A stretch of 41,926 nt of DNA from Oceanospirillaceae bacterium (GCA_013373085.1 JABXIM010000001.1:1-41926), one strand, 5' to 3'. Positions 1 to 9,255 are shown, numbered from the stretch's first letter. Notes: generated from the sequence alone by a model not told the origin. A program made the numbers and translations.

Positions 1-865
1 CGCGGTGCTGCCGAGCCAGGAAGAGTTCCCGTACACCATCCGCGTGGTCTCCGAGATCACCGAGTCCAACGGTTCCAGCTCCATGGCCTCCGTCTGCGGC
101 GCGTCGCTGTCGATGATGGACGCGGGTGTGCCGCTGAAGGCGCCGGTGGCCGGTATCGCCATGGGTCTGGTCAAGGAAGCCGATCGCTTTGCGGTCCTGA
201 CCGACATCCTGGGTGACGAAGACCACCTCGGCGACATGGACTTCAAGGTTGCCGGTACCGAATCCGGTGTCACTGCGCTGCAGATGGATATCAAGATCAC
301 CGGTATCACCGAAGAGATCATGGAGATCGCGCTGGAACAGGCCTACCACGCCCGTAAGCACATCCTCGGCGAAATGGCCAAGGTAATCGGTTACGCCCGT
401 CCGGAACTGCCGGACAACGCGCCGGCGATGACCCTGCTGAAGATCAACCCGGAGAAGATCCGCGATCTGATCGGCAAGGGCGGCGCCACCATCCGCGCGC
501 TGACCGAAGAAACCGGTGCGATGATCGACATCGAAGACGACGGTACCGTCCGCATCTACGCCGACAGCAAGCTCAAGGCAAAACAAGCCATCGAGCGCGT
601 CCAGGCGATCACTGCCGAGGCGGAAGTCGGCAAGGTCTACGAAGGCAAGGTGGTCCGTATCGAGGACTTCGGTGCTTTCGTTAATATCCTGCCGGGTAAG
701 GACGGTCTGGTGCACATCTCGCAGATCGCCGACAAGCGCGTCGAGAAGGTCACCGATTACGTCAAGATGGACGACGTCATCAAGGTCAAGGTGCTGGACG
801 TCGACATGCGCGGTCGCATCAAGCTGTCGATGCGTGATCTGGTCGAGGACGAGTCCGCTTCCTGA
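1..865 (+). CDS. pnp: Polyribonucleotide nucleotidyltransferase (PNPase), 3' part
   Basis: The reading frame is open from the window edge, so only about the last 287 residues are visible. PNPase is a phosphorolytic 3'-5' exoribonuclease and a partner of the RNA degradosome. The visible part starts inside the second RNase PH domain (motif [17 protein letters not shown]). A KH domain follows at about fragment residues 140-200 ([16 protein letters not shown]), then an S1 RNA-binding domain at about 205-280 ([18 protein letters not shown]). The C-terminus is short and typical. A strong intrinsic terminator follows 13 nt after the stop, so this is the end of its transcription unit. Identification is secure; the N-terminal half lies outside the window. 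Confidence 0.98.
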   Translation, partial: AVLPSQEEFPYTIRVVSEITESNGSSSMASVCGASLSMMDAGVPLKAPVAGIAMGLVKEADRFAVLTDILGDEDHLGDMDFKVAGTESGVTALQMDIKITGITEEIMEIALEQAYHARKHILGEMAKVIGYARPELPDNAPAMTLLKINPEKIRDLIGKGGATIRALTEETGAMIDIEDDGTVRIYADSKLKAKQAIERVQAITAEAEVGKVYEGKVVRIEDFGAFVNILPGKDGLVHISQIADKRVEKVTDYVKMDDVIKVKVLDVDMRGRIKLSMRDLVEDESAS

Positions 866-878
866 GCGGCTCCCTGAG

Positions 879-914
879 ACACGAAAAACCCGGCGTTTGC
901 CGGGTTTTTCGTGT
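879..914 (+). terminator. Rho-independent terminator after pnp
   Basis: Perfect 16-bp inverted repeat (879-894 with 899-914) around a GTTT loop. The stem core is CCCGGC/GCCGGG and its outer part carries an A5/T5 pair, so the T-tract lies within the 3' arm. It sits directly after the pnp stop codon. Confidence 0.93.
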
Positions 915-930
915 CTGAAGGGTGGCTATC

Positions 931-1048
931 TGTGGGAGCCCGCTCCGCGGGCGAATCTCAGCGAAACGACGCCGAACTGCCCCTCTTTCGTAGGAGCAAC
1001 GCCCCGTTGCGAACCCGGATTTATTCGCTACGAGGCGCAGCTCCCACA
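931..1048. repeat. REP cluster, Pseudomonas type (three copies)
   Basis: Three short imperfect palindromes have the GTRGGAGC head and GCGAA tail typical of Pseudomonas REP sequences. Copy 1 is at 931-956 (+), with stem CCCGC/GCGGG. Copy 2 is at 990-1013 (+), with stem GCAAC/GTTGC. Copy 3 is at 1023-1048 in inverted orientation. Copies 2 and 3 face each other as in a BIME. Such elements are spread by RAYT (TnpA-REP) transposases encoded elsewhere. The third copy runs into the end of the minus-strand gene at 1021-1713. Confidence 0.8.
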
Positions 1049-1713
1049 GCCTCTTCCTTCATCAGACAATAGACGCGGAAACCGTAGATGGTCACCAGCG
1101 TACCGAGCAGGTCTAACAGAATGCCCAGCACGGGATTGAGCGGCGCCAGGCTGACCACATTCCGGTCGATCAGTGTGAACAGCATCTCCATCAGGAACAG
1201 GCCGCCGAAGATGATCAGCATGCCGTTCAGCAGCAGCCAGAAATACTCGCGGGTATCTCCCCAGCTCTGGCGCAGTGACTCGCCAGCCTTGCGGTTCTCC
1301 AGCACGCAGACATAGTCGGCGAAGGCCAGACGCACGCCGGCAACGATGCCCGGCACGATAAACAGCAAAAGCCCCAGGGTGACGGCAACGGCCATCATCA
1401 GGTATGTCAGCAGCAGCCGGCGCCAGTATTTGAGGCTGGAGCGAATCGCTGTCAGGGCACCGAGGGGGCGGTTGTCGACGACCGACTGCAGGAACAGGAT
1501 GGTGGCCCCCCAGTAGATCGGCAGCAGTGTCAGGTTCAGCAGCATCAGCAGTGCGCCAGCGTTGCGCACTGCCTGAGTCTCGGGATCCAGTGTCGACTGG
1601 ATCAACCATCCGACCAGATTCAGCAGGATGATGAAGGGCAGCTGGATACGGGCGATAACGCCGAAATTGCGGCGGAAGAAAAACAGGCTTTGGCGGATAT
1701 ATTCGAGCGTCAT
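1021..1713 (-). CDS. YciC-like multi-pass inner membrane protein
   Basis: A 230-residue protein with about five or six hydrophobic segments (near residues 15-40, 55-85, 100-130, 160-185 and 195-215), most like the YciC/UPF0259 family. Function is unknown. The start MTLEYIRQ is chosen because its ATG overlaps the stop of the upstream methyltransferase gene as ATGA (1710-1713). An upstream in-frame start at 1737 would lie inside that gene. The last eight or so residues (GAAPRSE) and the TAA stop are read from an inverted REP sequence, so the native C-terminus was probably rewritten by the repeat. It is the last gene of rsuA-rsmC-this gene. Confidence 0.75.
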   Translation of the reverse strand: MTLEYIRQSLFFFRRNFGVIARIQLPFIILLNLVGWLIQSTLDPETQAVRNAGALLMLLNLTLLPIYWGATILFLQSVVDNRPLGALTAIRSSLKYWRRLLLTYLMMAVAVTLGLLLFIVPGIVAGVRLAFADYVCVLENRKAGESLRQSWGDTREYFWLLLNGMLIIFGGLFLMEMLFTLIDRNVVSLAPLNPVLGILLDLLGTLVTIYGFRVYCLMKEEAVGAAPRSE

Positions 1714-2771
1714 GGGAACAGTCGGGACTCCGGGCAAATGGCGTCGGCCAGCAGCACCAGTTTGAAGCTGCCATTCTCGGCGAGGGTTTCAATTCGGCGA
1801 AAGCGGCCGGCGGCGCGGCGCTCCAGCATGATATGGCGGTTGACGACGAAGCCGGCGATACCGCCAGTTTCGAGCAGCCGGGCGGTGGCGTCGAGAAAGC
1901 GCTCTGTGAGGTCGTCCTCGACGCTGAAACCAGCATGAAACGGTGGGTTGCACAGAATCAGCGCGAACCGCTGTTTGATGCCTTCGCCGCAGCTGGCCGG
2001 CACGACCTCGGCATCGATGGCGTACTCGGCGATGTTGCGCCTGCAGGCGGCGACCGCCGCAGCGTTGTTGTCGGTGGCGACGATGGGCGCGCCGAACCGG
2101 GCCGCCTTGAGTGTAAGGTAACCATAGCCGCAGCCGAGGTCGAGGATACGGTCGGGCGGTGCCGCCAGTGCCGCGACGAAGTCGTCCAGGTGGTCGATCA
2201 GGAAGGCACTGCCCTTATCGACCTTGTCCCAGCCGAAGACGCCGGGCTTGCTCCAAAAGGTATGTTCCTGATCGCGGCAGGCCGGGCGCAACTGTTCGTA
2301 TTCTCGATCATCCAGCCGTGTGCCTGTCTGTTCGGTGCGGATGAAGCGCCCGCGCCAGCAATTGCCGCTAACCTTTTCGAGCTCACCGTCGCCAAACAAT
2401 TTCTTTGCCCGGTCGAGGTAACCCTTGACGCCTTCCGACTTGTCGCCGCTGAGGATCAGCTCGCCACCAGTGCGGAGTACGCGCCAGGCTTCATTGATGC
2501 AATGATGCACCAGGGGCTTCTCCTTGGAGACGCGGTAAACGATACGTGCGACGGAGCCGTCGGCCCGGCCCGAGAGGTCGAAATCGGACCAGTCGGCGCG
2601 CCAGCCGATCGCCCGCGCAGCGTCCACCAGGTCCAGGCGGTTGCTGATCATGGTCACGCTCGGCGTGGGATGCAGTCGACTGCCGATCAGGTTCTCGTCG
2701 GCCAGCCAGAGGGTCGGTTCCGGCGCGTTCTGCAGCCAGGGGCGCAGCAGCTCGAAAGAGGGATCGCTCAT
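1710..2771 (-). CDS. rsmC: Ribosomal RNA small subunit (guanine-N2) methyltransferase, RsmC type
   Basis: A 353-residue SAM-dependent methyltransferase of the RsmC/RlmG family. The N-terminal half (1-175) is the degenerate methyltransferase-like domain of these proteins. The C-terminal half is catalytic, with SAM motif I DLGCGYGYL at about 210-218 and the catalytic NPPFH motif at about 276-280. RsmC modifies G1207 of 16S rRNA; RlmG modifies G1835 of 23S rRNA. Length and layout fit RsmC better, but the two are close relatives. Its ATG overlaps the rsuA stop (ATGA, 2768-2771), so the two 16S-modifying enzymes are probably translationally coupled. Confidence 0.88.
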   Translation of the reverse strand: MSDPSFELLRPWLQNAPEPTLWLADENLIGSRLHPTPSVTMISNRLDLVDAARAIGWRADWSDFDLSGRADGSVARIVYRVSKEKPLVHHCINEAWRVLRTGGELILSGDKSEGVKGYLDRAKKLFGDGELEKVSGNCWRGRFIRTEQTGTRLDDREYEQLRPACRDQEHTFWSKPGVFGWDKVDKGSAFLIDHLDDFVAALAAPPDRILDLGCGYGYLTLKAARFGAPIVATDNNAAAVAACRRNIAEYAIDAEVVPASCGEGIKQRFALILCNPPFHAGFSVEDDLTERFLDATARLLETGGIAGFVVNRHIMLERRAAGRFRRIETLAENGSFKLVLLADAICPESRLFP

Positions 2772-3472
2772 GAAAATATGCTGTTGATCTCGGATTCAGT
2801 GAGAAAGCGGTATTCGCCGGGTTCCAGCGCCGGGTCGAGATCGATATTGCCGATCCGATCCCGGTGCAGAGTCAGGACACGGTTGCCGAGTGCCGCGAAC
2901 ATGCGCTTGACCTGGTGATAGCGTCCTTCGGCGAGCTCGACGATCGCCTCACGGGCGGACAGGATTTCCAGTTTCGCCGGCCGGGTCCGTTTCAGCTCGC
3001 CATGCAGCTTGAGGCCCTCCTCGAACGCCTGCACCGCCGTTGCGTCGATCGGGTCGGCGGTCCGGACCCGGTAGCGCTTCGCCAGCTTGTGACGCGGCGA
3101 GGTGATGCGGTGCGACCACTGGCCGTCGTCAGTCAGCAGCACCAGGCCGGTGGCGTCGATATCGAGACGTCCGCAGCAGTGCAGCTGCTCGGCCCGCGGC
3201 AGGTCGACCAGGCTGTTGACGGTCGGGTGCGTCGGGTCATCGCTGGCACTGACGTATCCTTCGGGCTTGAAGACCATCAGGTAACGCGGGCCGGGCGCAC
3301 CGACCGGCTCGTCGTAGAGGCAGACTACGTCGGTTTCAGGATCGACGTGCAGTGCCGGATCGTGGGCCGGCTCGCCGTTGACGCTGATCTCGTCGCGCCG
3401 CATCAGGCGCCGGATATCCTTGCGCGAAATGCCGGTCGCCTGGGAGAGATATTTGTCCAGTCGCATGCTCAT
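2768..3472 (-). CDS. rsuA: 16S rRNA pseudouridine(516) synthase
   Basis: A 234-residue RsuA-family pseudouridine synthase. An S4 RNA-binding domain covers about residues 1-60 (RLDKYLSQATGISRKDIRRL). The catalytic domain carries GRLDIDATGLVLLTDDG at about 102-118, with the active-site aspartate in RLDIDATG. RsuA makes pseudouridine 516 in 16S rRNA. The start at 3472 is preceded by AAGG about 7 nt upstream; a second ATG two codons later is possible. It is first in a three-gene coupled unit with rsmC and the membrane protein. Confidence 0.93.
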   Translation of the reverse strand: MSMRLDKYLSQATGISRKDIRRLMRRDEISVNGEPAHDPALHVDPETDVVCLYDEPVGAPGPRYLMVFKPEGYVSASDDPTHPTVNSLVDLPRAEQLHCCGRLDIDATGLVLLTDDGQWSHRITSPRHKLAKRYRVRTADPIDATAVQAFEEGLKLHGELKRTRPAKLEILSAREAIVELAEGRYHQVKRMFAALGNRVLTLHRDRIGNIDLDPALEPGEYRFLTESEINSIFS

Positions 3473-3772
3473 ACTGCAGCCTTGAACCCCGTTGCGGCAA
3501 AAGCGCCCAGTATACCCGAGCCATGCACCCTTGTGCCCACTATAGCAAAAGCCTGTTTCATCCAGTCATCGCCATCTAAAACCCTTTTTATTTGGTGGTG
3601 AAAGAGGCCTCAGGCTAGACTTCTCCTTGGCATTCCATTCTATTGTTGATTGCGCTGCCGGGCGGCATCAGTCAACAGGGTACGCCATTCTTCGCCTCTC
3701 CCCGTACACCGGAAATCATCATGACCCCTTGTGGCTACGGCTACACCGGATAGTGAAGCGCGGAGGAACACC
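3473..3772. other. Intergenic region between rsuA and the CoA-transferase gene
   Basis: Three hundred bases separate divergent genes. On the minus strand a TATACT hexamer (3509-3514) about 37 nt before rsuA could be its -10 box, but no good -35 is evident. On the plus strand the clear signal is the GGAGG ribosome binding site at 3762-3766. I see no stable hairpin, RNA gene or repeat. Confidence 0.5.
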
Positions 3773-5740
3773 ATGATGGAAGTAGTCAGCGCGTTGGGCG
3801 CACGAGAAAGCAAGGTCGTGAGCGCCGAGGAGGCGGTGCGTCTGATTGCTGATGGCGACACGATCGCGACCGGGGGATTTGTCGGGATTGGCTTCGCGGA
3901 AGGTCTGGCCGTGGCGCTGGAGCAGCGTTTCCTGAAATCCGCAAGCCCACGAAATCTGACCCTGATCTATGCAGCCGGTCAGGGAGACGGCAAGGGGCGC
4001 GGACTCGATCACTTCGGCCATGACGGGATGCTGTCGCGCGTGGTTGGCGGTCACTGGGGGTTGGTGCCCAAACTCCAGAAGCTGGCGCTCAACAATTGCT
4101 TCGACGCGTACAACTTGCCCCAGGGCGTGATCTCGCACCTGTTCCGCGACATCGCCGCCGGCAAGCCCGGCACCTTGACCCATGTCGGGCTGGGGACATT
4201 TGTCGATCCGCGCAATGGCGGTGGGCGCGTCAATGAGCGCACCACCGAGGACATCGTCCGGGTGATGGAGATCGACGGGCGGGAGTATTTGTTCTATCGG
4301 GCGTTTCCGATCAATGTTGCGATGCTGCGCGGAACCACGGCGGACAGTAAGGGTAATGTCACCATGGAGCGGGAGGCGCTGACGCTGGAAGCGTTGGCAA
4401 TCGCTACCGCGGCGCGCAACTCCGGGGGCATCGTCATCGTGCAGGTGGAACGGATTGCCGAGTGTGGGACACTGAGCCCCCGCGACGTCAAGATACCCGG
4501 CGCCCTGGTGGATTGTGTGGTCGTGGCCGAACAGGCGGAGCATCACTGGCAGACATTCGATACCCCCTACAGCGCGGCCTTCAGCGGCGAAATCCGCGTG
4601 CCCATGCAATCGATCAGCCCGATGCCGCTTGACCAGCGCAAGATCATAGCCCGCCGCGCGGCGCTCGAGTTGGACGCCAACAGCATCATCAATCTCGGTA
4701 TTGGCATGCCCGAAGGCGTCGCGAGTGTGGCCAATGAAGAGCGTATTATCGATTTGTTCACGCTAACCGCAGAGCCCGGCGTCATTGGAGGGGTTCCCGC
4801 GGGTGGGCTGAGTTTTGGGGCGGCATCGAATACCGATGCCATCATCGATCAGCCGAGCCAGTTCGATTTCTACGACGGCGGCGGTTTGGACGTGGCGATA
4901 CTGGGGCTGGCCCAGGCCGATCGTCAAGGCAACGTCAATGTCAGCCGATTCGGGTCACGGCTGGCCGGCGCGGGCGGTTTCATCAATATCAGCCAGAATG
5001 CCCGCAAGGTGGTATTCGCGGGCACCTTCACTGCAGCGAAAGGGCCCTATGATGTCGCGGCCGGGCGGCTCAGCGTGCCACCCGGCGGTGGCCGCAAGTT
5101 TCTGGCCGAGGTCGAGCAACGCACGTTCAGCGGCGAGCTCGCGGTTGCCAGAGAGCAGCCGGTGCTGTTCGTGACGGAGCGCTGTGTTTTCCGGCTGAGC
5201 GCCGTCGGTATGGAGTTGATCGAAGTCGCCCCGGGCGTCGACCTGGAACGCGATATTCTGGCCTGCATGGATTTCGCCCCGGTCATCAGCGGGGAGCCAG
5301 CGCTCATGGATGCGCGCATATTCGAGGAGGGACCGATGGGGCTGCGGGAGTCCATGCTCAGCATGCCGATGTCGAAACGCTTTAGCTACGACCCCGAAAC
5401 CAACCTGTTCTTTCTCAATTTCGCCGGCTTGGCGGTGGAAACTTCGGAGCAGGTGACCGAGATTCAAAACAACGTGGAACAGCACATGGCAAGAGTCGGT
5501 CACAAGGTGTATGCGATCGTGAACTACGACAACTTCCACATCATTCCTTCCCTGCTGGACGAGTATACGGCCATGGTCAAGCATGTGGTTGACCATTACT
5601 ACCAGGGTGTCACCCGCTACACGACAAGCACTTTCCTGAGGATGAAACTGGGTGAGGCCCTGTCCTCGCGCCGCGTGGCGCCGCATATCTACAAGAGCCG
5701 CGAGGAAGCGCGAAGCCATCTGTCACGTCCGCAGGACTGA
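3773..5740 (+). CDS. Family I CoA-transferase (propionate/acetate or acetoacetate type) with C-terminal extension
   Basis: A 655-residue protein. Residues 1-520 hold both the alpha- and beta-like halves of a family I CoA-transferase in one chain, like Pct and YdiF. The catalytic glutamate is about E334 in [19 protein letters not shown], followed by [19 protein letters not shown]. These enzymes move CoA between short acyl-CoAs and carboxylates via a glutamyl-CoA intermediate; the substrate cannot be read from sequence. Beyond about residue 525 is an extra domain of some 120 residues not present in the 530-residue relatives. The start at 3773 is chosen for its GGAGG six nt upstream, over a GTG at 3731 that lacks a good site. 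It stands alone on the plus strand; a thiolase gene lies 3.5 kb away. Confidence 0.85.
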   Translation: MMEVVSALGARESKVVSAEEAVRLIADGDTIATGGFVGIGFAEGLAVALEQRFLKSASPRNLTLIYAAGQGDGKGRGLDHFGHDGMLSRVVGGHWGLVPKLQKLALNNCFDAYNLPQGVISHLFRDIAAGKPGTLTHVGLGTFVDPRNGGGRVNERTTEDIVRVMEIDGREYLFYRAFPINVAMLRGTTADSKGNVTMEREALTLEALAIATAARNSGGIVIVQVERIAECGTLSPRDVKIPGALVDCVVVAEQAEHHWQTFDTPYSAAFSGEIRVPMQSISPMPLDQRKIIARRAALELDANSIINLGIGMPEGVASVANEERIIDLFTLTAEPGVIGGVPAGGLSFGAASNTDAIIDQPSQFDFYDGGGLDVAILGLAQADRQGNVNVSRFGSRLAGAGGFINISQNARKVVFAGTFTAAKGPYDVAAGRLSVPPGGGRKFLAEVEQRTFSGELAVAREQPVLFVTERCVFRLSAVGMELIEVAPGVDLERDILACMDFAPVISGEPALMDARIFEEGPMGLRESMLSMPMSKRFSYDPETNLFFLNFAGLAVETSEQVTEIQNNVEQHMARVGHKVYAIVNYDNFHIIPSLLDEYTAMVKHVVDHYYQGVTRYTTSTFLRMKLGEALSSRRVAPHIYKSREEARSHLSRPQD

Positions 5741-6053
5741 GCGTTTGCTGTCGTCGGTGCCGGGGCTCCGCCAACGCTGGGAGCTTGCGCGTGATTTATA
5801 CGGCTGTTATTGGCGCCTGGTATCAGGTTCAGGTGGCAGCAGCCTGCCGGGCGCAACACTGATCGCGTCGGCGGTTTGCACCCGGTAGAACTTGGCCCGC
5901 TTGGCGCGGCATGAAAATTGGCGGCGCTTGAGCTACTATAGCGCCCACTATCCAACCCCATTCCCGCTACCGGGCGTCACAACCGACGCTCCGGGCGGAT
6001 CGTCATTGGCCGCGTGCCGGTGCCGGTTACATCAACAGGCCAATGGAGCCCAA
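5741..6053. other. Intergenic region between the CoA-transferase and PTPS-like genes
   Basis: 313 bases. There is no convincing terminator after the CoA-transferase; a small GGCAG/CTGCC hairpin at 5835-5848 lacks a T-tract. TACTAT at 5934-5939 could be a -10 box for the next gene, without a good -35. The frame of the downstream gene is open back to 5892, but that stretch is compositionally unlike the protein family and is taken as leader. GGAG at 6045-6048 serves the GTG start at 6054. Confidence 0.45.
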
Positions 6054-6890
6054 GTGAAACTCTTTGTCGATAACCTGACCAACGTCGATTTCTCCTACCT
6101 GCATCCGCACCGTGGCTTGCTGGGTGAGTCCTGGCTGGTGCAGCTGGTGCTGGATGGCCGGCTCAATGAGCAGGGTATGATCTGCGACTTCGGCATCGTC
6201 AAGAAAGCGGTCAAGGCCTGGATGGACACGCATATCGACCATGCGCTGCTGGTGCCGACTGGCATGCCGCGGCTGGCACACCGACTGAACGACGGTGAGA
6301 GCGAAGTCGAGTGGCGCTATCCCGATGGCCGCAGCTTTCATTGCCGCTCGCCCGAGCAGGCCATCACGCTGGTGGGCGAACCGGAAATCACGGAACACAG
6401 CCTGGCGCGCTGGTGCCGCGAACAGCTGCTGGCACTTTTCCCCGGTGAGGTCGAGGGGCTCGAGCTGGCGTTCGTGCCGGAACGCATCGATGGCGCTTTC
6501 TACCATTACAGCCACGGCCTGCATCAGCACGAGGGCAACTGCCAGCGCATCGCCCACGGCCACCGCTCGCGTATCGAGATCCACCTCAACGACCAGCGTG
6601 ATGAAGCCTTAGAGGCGGTCTGGGCCGAGCGCTTCAGGGACATCTACATTGGCACCCGTTCCCACCTGGTGGATACCGCCGGGGGCATGCATCGCTACTG
6701 CTACCAGGCCCCCCAGGGCGAATTCGAGCTGCGGCTGCCGGCCGGCTGCTGTTACCTGATCGACACCGAGAGCACCGTCGAGCAGATCGCCGTGCACCTG
6801 GCGACTGAGATCAAGCGCGAGCATCCGAACGACGATGTGCTGGTGCGTGCTTACGAGGGGGTTGGCAAGGGCGCGATTGCAACGGCCTGA
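6054..6890 (+). CDS. Tandem-duplicated 6-pyruvoyl-tetrahydropterin synthase/QueD-like protein
   Basis: A 278-residue protein related to 6-carboxy-tetrahydropterin synthase (QueD) and PTPS, but twice the normal length. Residues 1-145 form one PTPS-like repeat, with the GMICDFGIVKKAV segment, DHALL, and an EPEITEHSLARW segment equal to the usual C-terminal PTAE helix. Its expected metal motif HGH is replaced by GES (24-26). Residues 146-278 form the second repeat, with HYSHGLHQHEGNC, an intact HGH (168-170) and a final STVEQIAVHLATEI helix. GTG 6054 with GGAG 5 nt upstream is the start. Whether it makes a pterin or preQ0 precursor is unknown. It is convergent with the DUF6351 gene. Confidence 0.75.
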   Translation: MKLFVDNLTNVDFSYLHPHRGLLGESWLVQLVLDGRLNEQGMICDFGIVKKAVKAWMDTHIDHALLVPTGMPRLAHRLNDGESEVEWRYPDGRSFHCRSPEQAITLVGEPEITEHSLARWCREQLLALFPGEVEGLELAFVPERIDGAFYHYSHGLHQHEGNCQRIAHGHRSRIEIHLNDQRDEALEAVWAERFRDIYIGTRSHLVDTAGGMHRYCYQAPQGEFELRLPAGCCYLIDTESTVEQIAVHLATEIKREHPNDDVLVRAYEGVGKGAIATA

Positions 6891-6910
6891 TGGCGGGTTG
6901 CTGACGAGTG

Positions 6911-6981
6911 CGTAGGGACGAAGCCTCGACGCGAGCCTGCAAGGAGTCGTCATCATTTATGGCGAGGCGCCGCTCCCGCAA
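6911..6981. repeat. Possible degenerate REP pair
   Basis: Between two convergent genes, 6911-6934 (GTAGGGACGAAGCC... head) and the inverted segment around 6958-6981 (GCGAGGCGCCGCTCCCGCA) resemble diverged facing copies of the REP type seen at 931-1048. The match is partial. Confidence 0.35.
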
Positions 6982-6990
6982 ACGCCGCGC

Positions 6991-9159
6991 CTACGGAGTC
7001 ACCTGACCCAGCCCCGGCATGCTGTAGTCGCAGACGCCATCGGGGAAGATGCGCTGCAGCCGGTTACGGTAGCCGCTCATGTCCACAGCGCCATAGAGTC
7101 CCCTGTTCAAAGCATCGTCGATGCTGATCAGGTGGCACTTGAACAAATCCCCACGCAGATCCTCACCCGCCACCGTACGCGGCGTGCCATAAATCGGGTA
7201 GTGCTGCATGCACGCGCCATCGGGTCGATGGTTCCAGGTTCCATCCCAGACGTCCGCGCCCTCGGCCAGCAACTCGCCCGACTTGCTGAAACAGGCATCC
7301 TGCGCCGTTTCCGGCCGGTGCCCGGCGTCGAGCCACTGCAGCAGCAGGTCGAATGCCTGGTCGGTGGGGTCGAACGGTTTGGGCGCCATCCAGATCAGCT
7401 GGTTGTCGGCATAACCGTGCAGTTGCAATCGCATCCGGGTGCTGAAGGCGGCGCTGGCGTGGTGCATGTCCAGTGCCGGTTCCAGGTAATGACGCAGGTC
7501 GATGATCGGTATCGGCAGTTCGCCGCTGAAAACCAGTCCCGCCCGCACGGCTGCCCGAATCGCCTCCGGATCTCCATGGCTGCGTGGTGCCGGTGTGCGC
7601 CCGCCATCCGGCGACAACTGCATGTTGTGGTGGCTCCAGGGACTGAAATCAAACAGGTCGTCGTCGCCGTTCAGATGCCAGAAGCGCTCCTGCTTCATTT
7701 GTTCCGGTGGCTTCCAGCCGCCGATGTTGGCGTTCAGGTGCAGAAAGGTTCGTGGACTCAACTGACCCTCGCGCAGTGCTTGCAGGCCATACTGGACGCC
7801 GACGTTGTCCCAGGTCTGGCGGGCATAGCCATTCTCGTCGGCGCCGTAAATGCTGCGCAGGTCCTGCCAGTGGGTCCAGTGCACCTGGCGCTGGACTTCG
7901 GGTGCGAAGCGCGGCGAGAAGTAGACGAAACGCGGATTGTTTACCAGCGGCGTCAGGCCTCGCCAGGCGTGACTGCATTCGCTGCCGCCCAATGGCCACC
8001 TTGGTGCCCGTCCCTGCACGACCATGGCCAGTTCGTAGAGCCAGGTACGGGTGTCGTGGATGCCGTTGCGGCTATTCAGACCCGCGACCAGGCGGCGCGA
8101 AGGCCAGCTCCAGGTATCGGACGCCTGCTGATCGAAGTAGTACTCCAGCAGCTCGCAGTCGAAGGCGTAGATCGTCTGCGTCAGCATGTCGGGATAGGCG
8201 TAAAGCGCGAGTCCCGCATCGAGCAGTCCGGAGCCGTTCTGGGCGATCAGGTACTGCTGAATGGCGCCACCTGAACCGCCGACGCCAAGGGTGTAGCGGG
8301 GTTCATCATAGAGGGCGCTGAACTGACGCTTGACCCGCAGGGCGGTCTCCTCAGCCCGCCAGATATTGTAGTGGTTGGAGGTCTGGTTGCCGGTGGAATA
8401 GGCGACGGCAAAACCACGTCGCAGCTGCTCGTAGCGTCGCTCCGGCAAATCGGTCTCGCGCAGTCGACCCTGGCGGTGGCCAATGCCGACGCCGCCGCGG
8501 AACTGGTAGATCAGATTGCGGTTCCAGTAACTCAGGTCTGGTCTGTCAGCCCGGTCGTCAGGTCCCTTTAGCATGACGATGCTGTAGATGAAGCGGTTGA
8601 TGGTACCGGTTTCGACTCGCACCACGAAGTCGATCTCGCGGCCGTCGAGGCTGATGCGCTCGATGTCGCCATCCGCCTCATCCAGCGGGAAGAACTCCCG
8701 GGTGCCGGCGCGATTGTAGTAGTAGCGTACCCGTGTCGGATGCAGGCAGTCCTTGCTGTAGCCGATGACCTCGTCGGTATGTCGCCCCTTGGCGTCCGTC
8801 GCATAGATACGGATACCAAAGCCATCCTGGTTGTCGATCAGCGGCTGGCCGAGCCCGGAATCTTCCCCGTCGCAGGCAAAGGGATACTGCAGTGGACCTG
8901 CGTAGAGCGGCTCGTACGGGCCGACCTGGCCGGGCTGGATGGGGTAGGGGAAAGGGTCTTGCGGACGTATCCACTCGCTCGGTGGCGGCCCCTGGTAGCT
9001 CGGTTGTGGCGCGTAGACGACCGGCGGAGTGCCGACCACACGGGGCATCTCGAGGTAGCGCCGGTTACTCGGAAGGTAATCGGGAAGCTGATACCAGAAC
9101 CAGGTCGCCAGACCCAACAACGGAACCAGGATCAGTACTGCAATTTTGGGGGTTTTCAT
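6991..9159 (-). CDS. DUF6351 family protein, alpha/beta-hydrolase-like, membrane-anchored or exported
   Basis: A 722-residue protein that I place in the DUF6351 family; no function is established to my knowledge. Residues 6-22 form a hydrophobic segment (signal peptide or anchor) followed by a proline-rich stretch to about 95, so the rest is probably periplasmic. GVGGSGGAIQQY at about 292-303 looks like the nucleophile elbow (GxSGG) of an alpha/beta hydrolase. Histidine- and aspartate-rich segments follow but I cannot assign the rest of a triad. The start has GGAGG six nt upstream. It is a single gene between convergent neighbours. Confidence 0.7.
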   Translation of the reverse strand: MKTPKIAVLILVPLLGLATWFWYQLPDYLPSNRRYLEMPRVVGTPPVVYAPQPSYQGPPPSEWIRPQDPFPYPIQPGQVGPYEPLYAGPLQYPFACDGEDSGLGQPLIDNQDGFGIRIYATDAKGRHTDEVIGYSKDCLHPTRVRYYYNRAGTREFFPLDEADGDIERISLDGREIDFVVRVETGTINRFIYSIVMLKGPDDRADRPDLSYWNRNLIYQFRGGVGIGHRQGRLRETDLPERRYEQLRRGFAVAYSTGNQTSNHYNIWRAEETALRVKRQFSALYDEPRYTLGVGGSGGAIQQYLIAQNGSGLLDAGLALYAYPDMLTQTIYAFDCELLEYYFDQQASDTWSWPSRRLVAGLNSRNGIHDTRTWLYELAMVVQGRAPRWPLGGSECSHAWRGLTPLVNNPRFVYFSPRFAPEVQRQVHWTHWQDLRSIYGADENGYARQTWDNVGVQYGLQALREGQLSPRTFLHLNANIGGWKPPEQMKQERFWHLNGDDDLFDFSPWSHHNMQLSPDGGRTPAPRSHGDPEAIRAAVRAGLVFSGELPIPIIDLRHYLEPALDMHHASAAFSTRMRLQLHGYADNQLIWMAPKPFDPTDQAFDLLLQWLDAGHRPETAQDACFSKSGELLAEGADVWDGTWNHRPDGACMQHYPIYGTPRTVAGEDLRGDLFKCHLISIDDALNRGLYGAVDMSGYRNRLQRIFPDGVCDYSMPGLGQVTP

Positions 9160-9255
9160 AACCGCCTCCGCATCACTGAACCGATAGCTTTAGAGTAGCC
9201 AAAAAAAATGGTTCGGCGCGGGGGACGATCGCTTGCAGTGGAAAAAGCGGAAGGA

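Noticed and set aside
1028-1936. 302-residue minus-strand frame overlapping the YciC-like and rsmC genes
   Set aside because: It is out of frame with both recognised proteins and its sequence is low-complexity shadow.
3719-5719. Long minus-strand frames (296 and 254 residues) antisense to the CoA-transferase
   Set aside because: The plus-strand protein is a clear CoA-transferase; the antisense products resemble nothing.
5892-6053. N-terminal extension of the PTPS-like frame
   Set aside because: Composition and lack of family similarity argue against it; GTG 6054 has a GGAG site and fits the family N-terminus.
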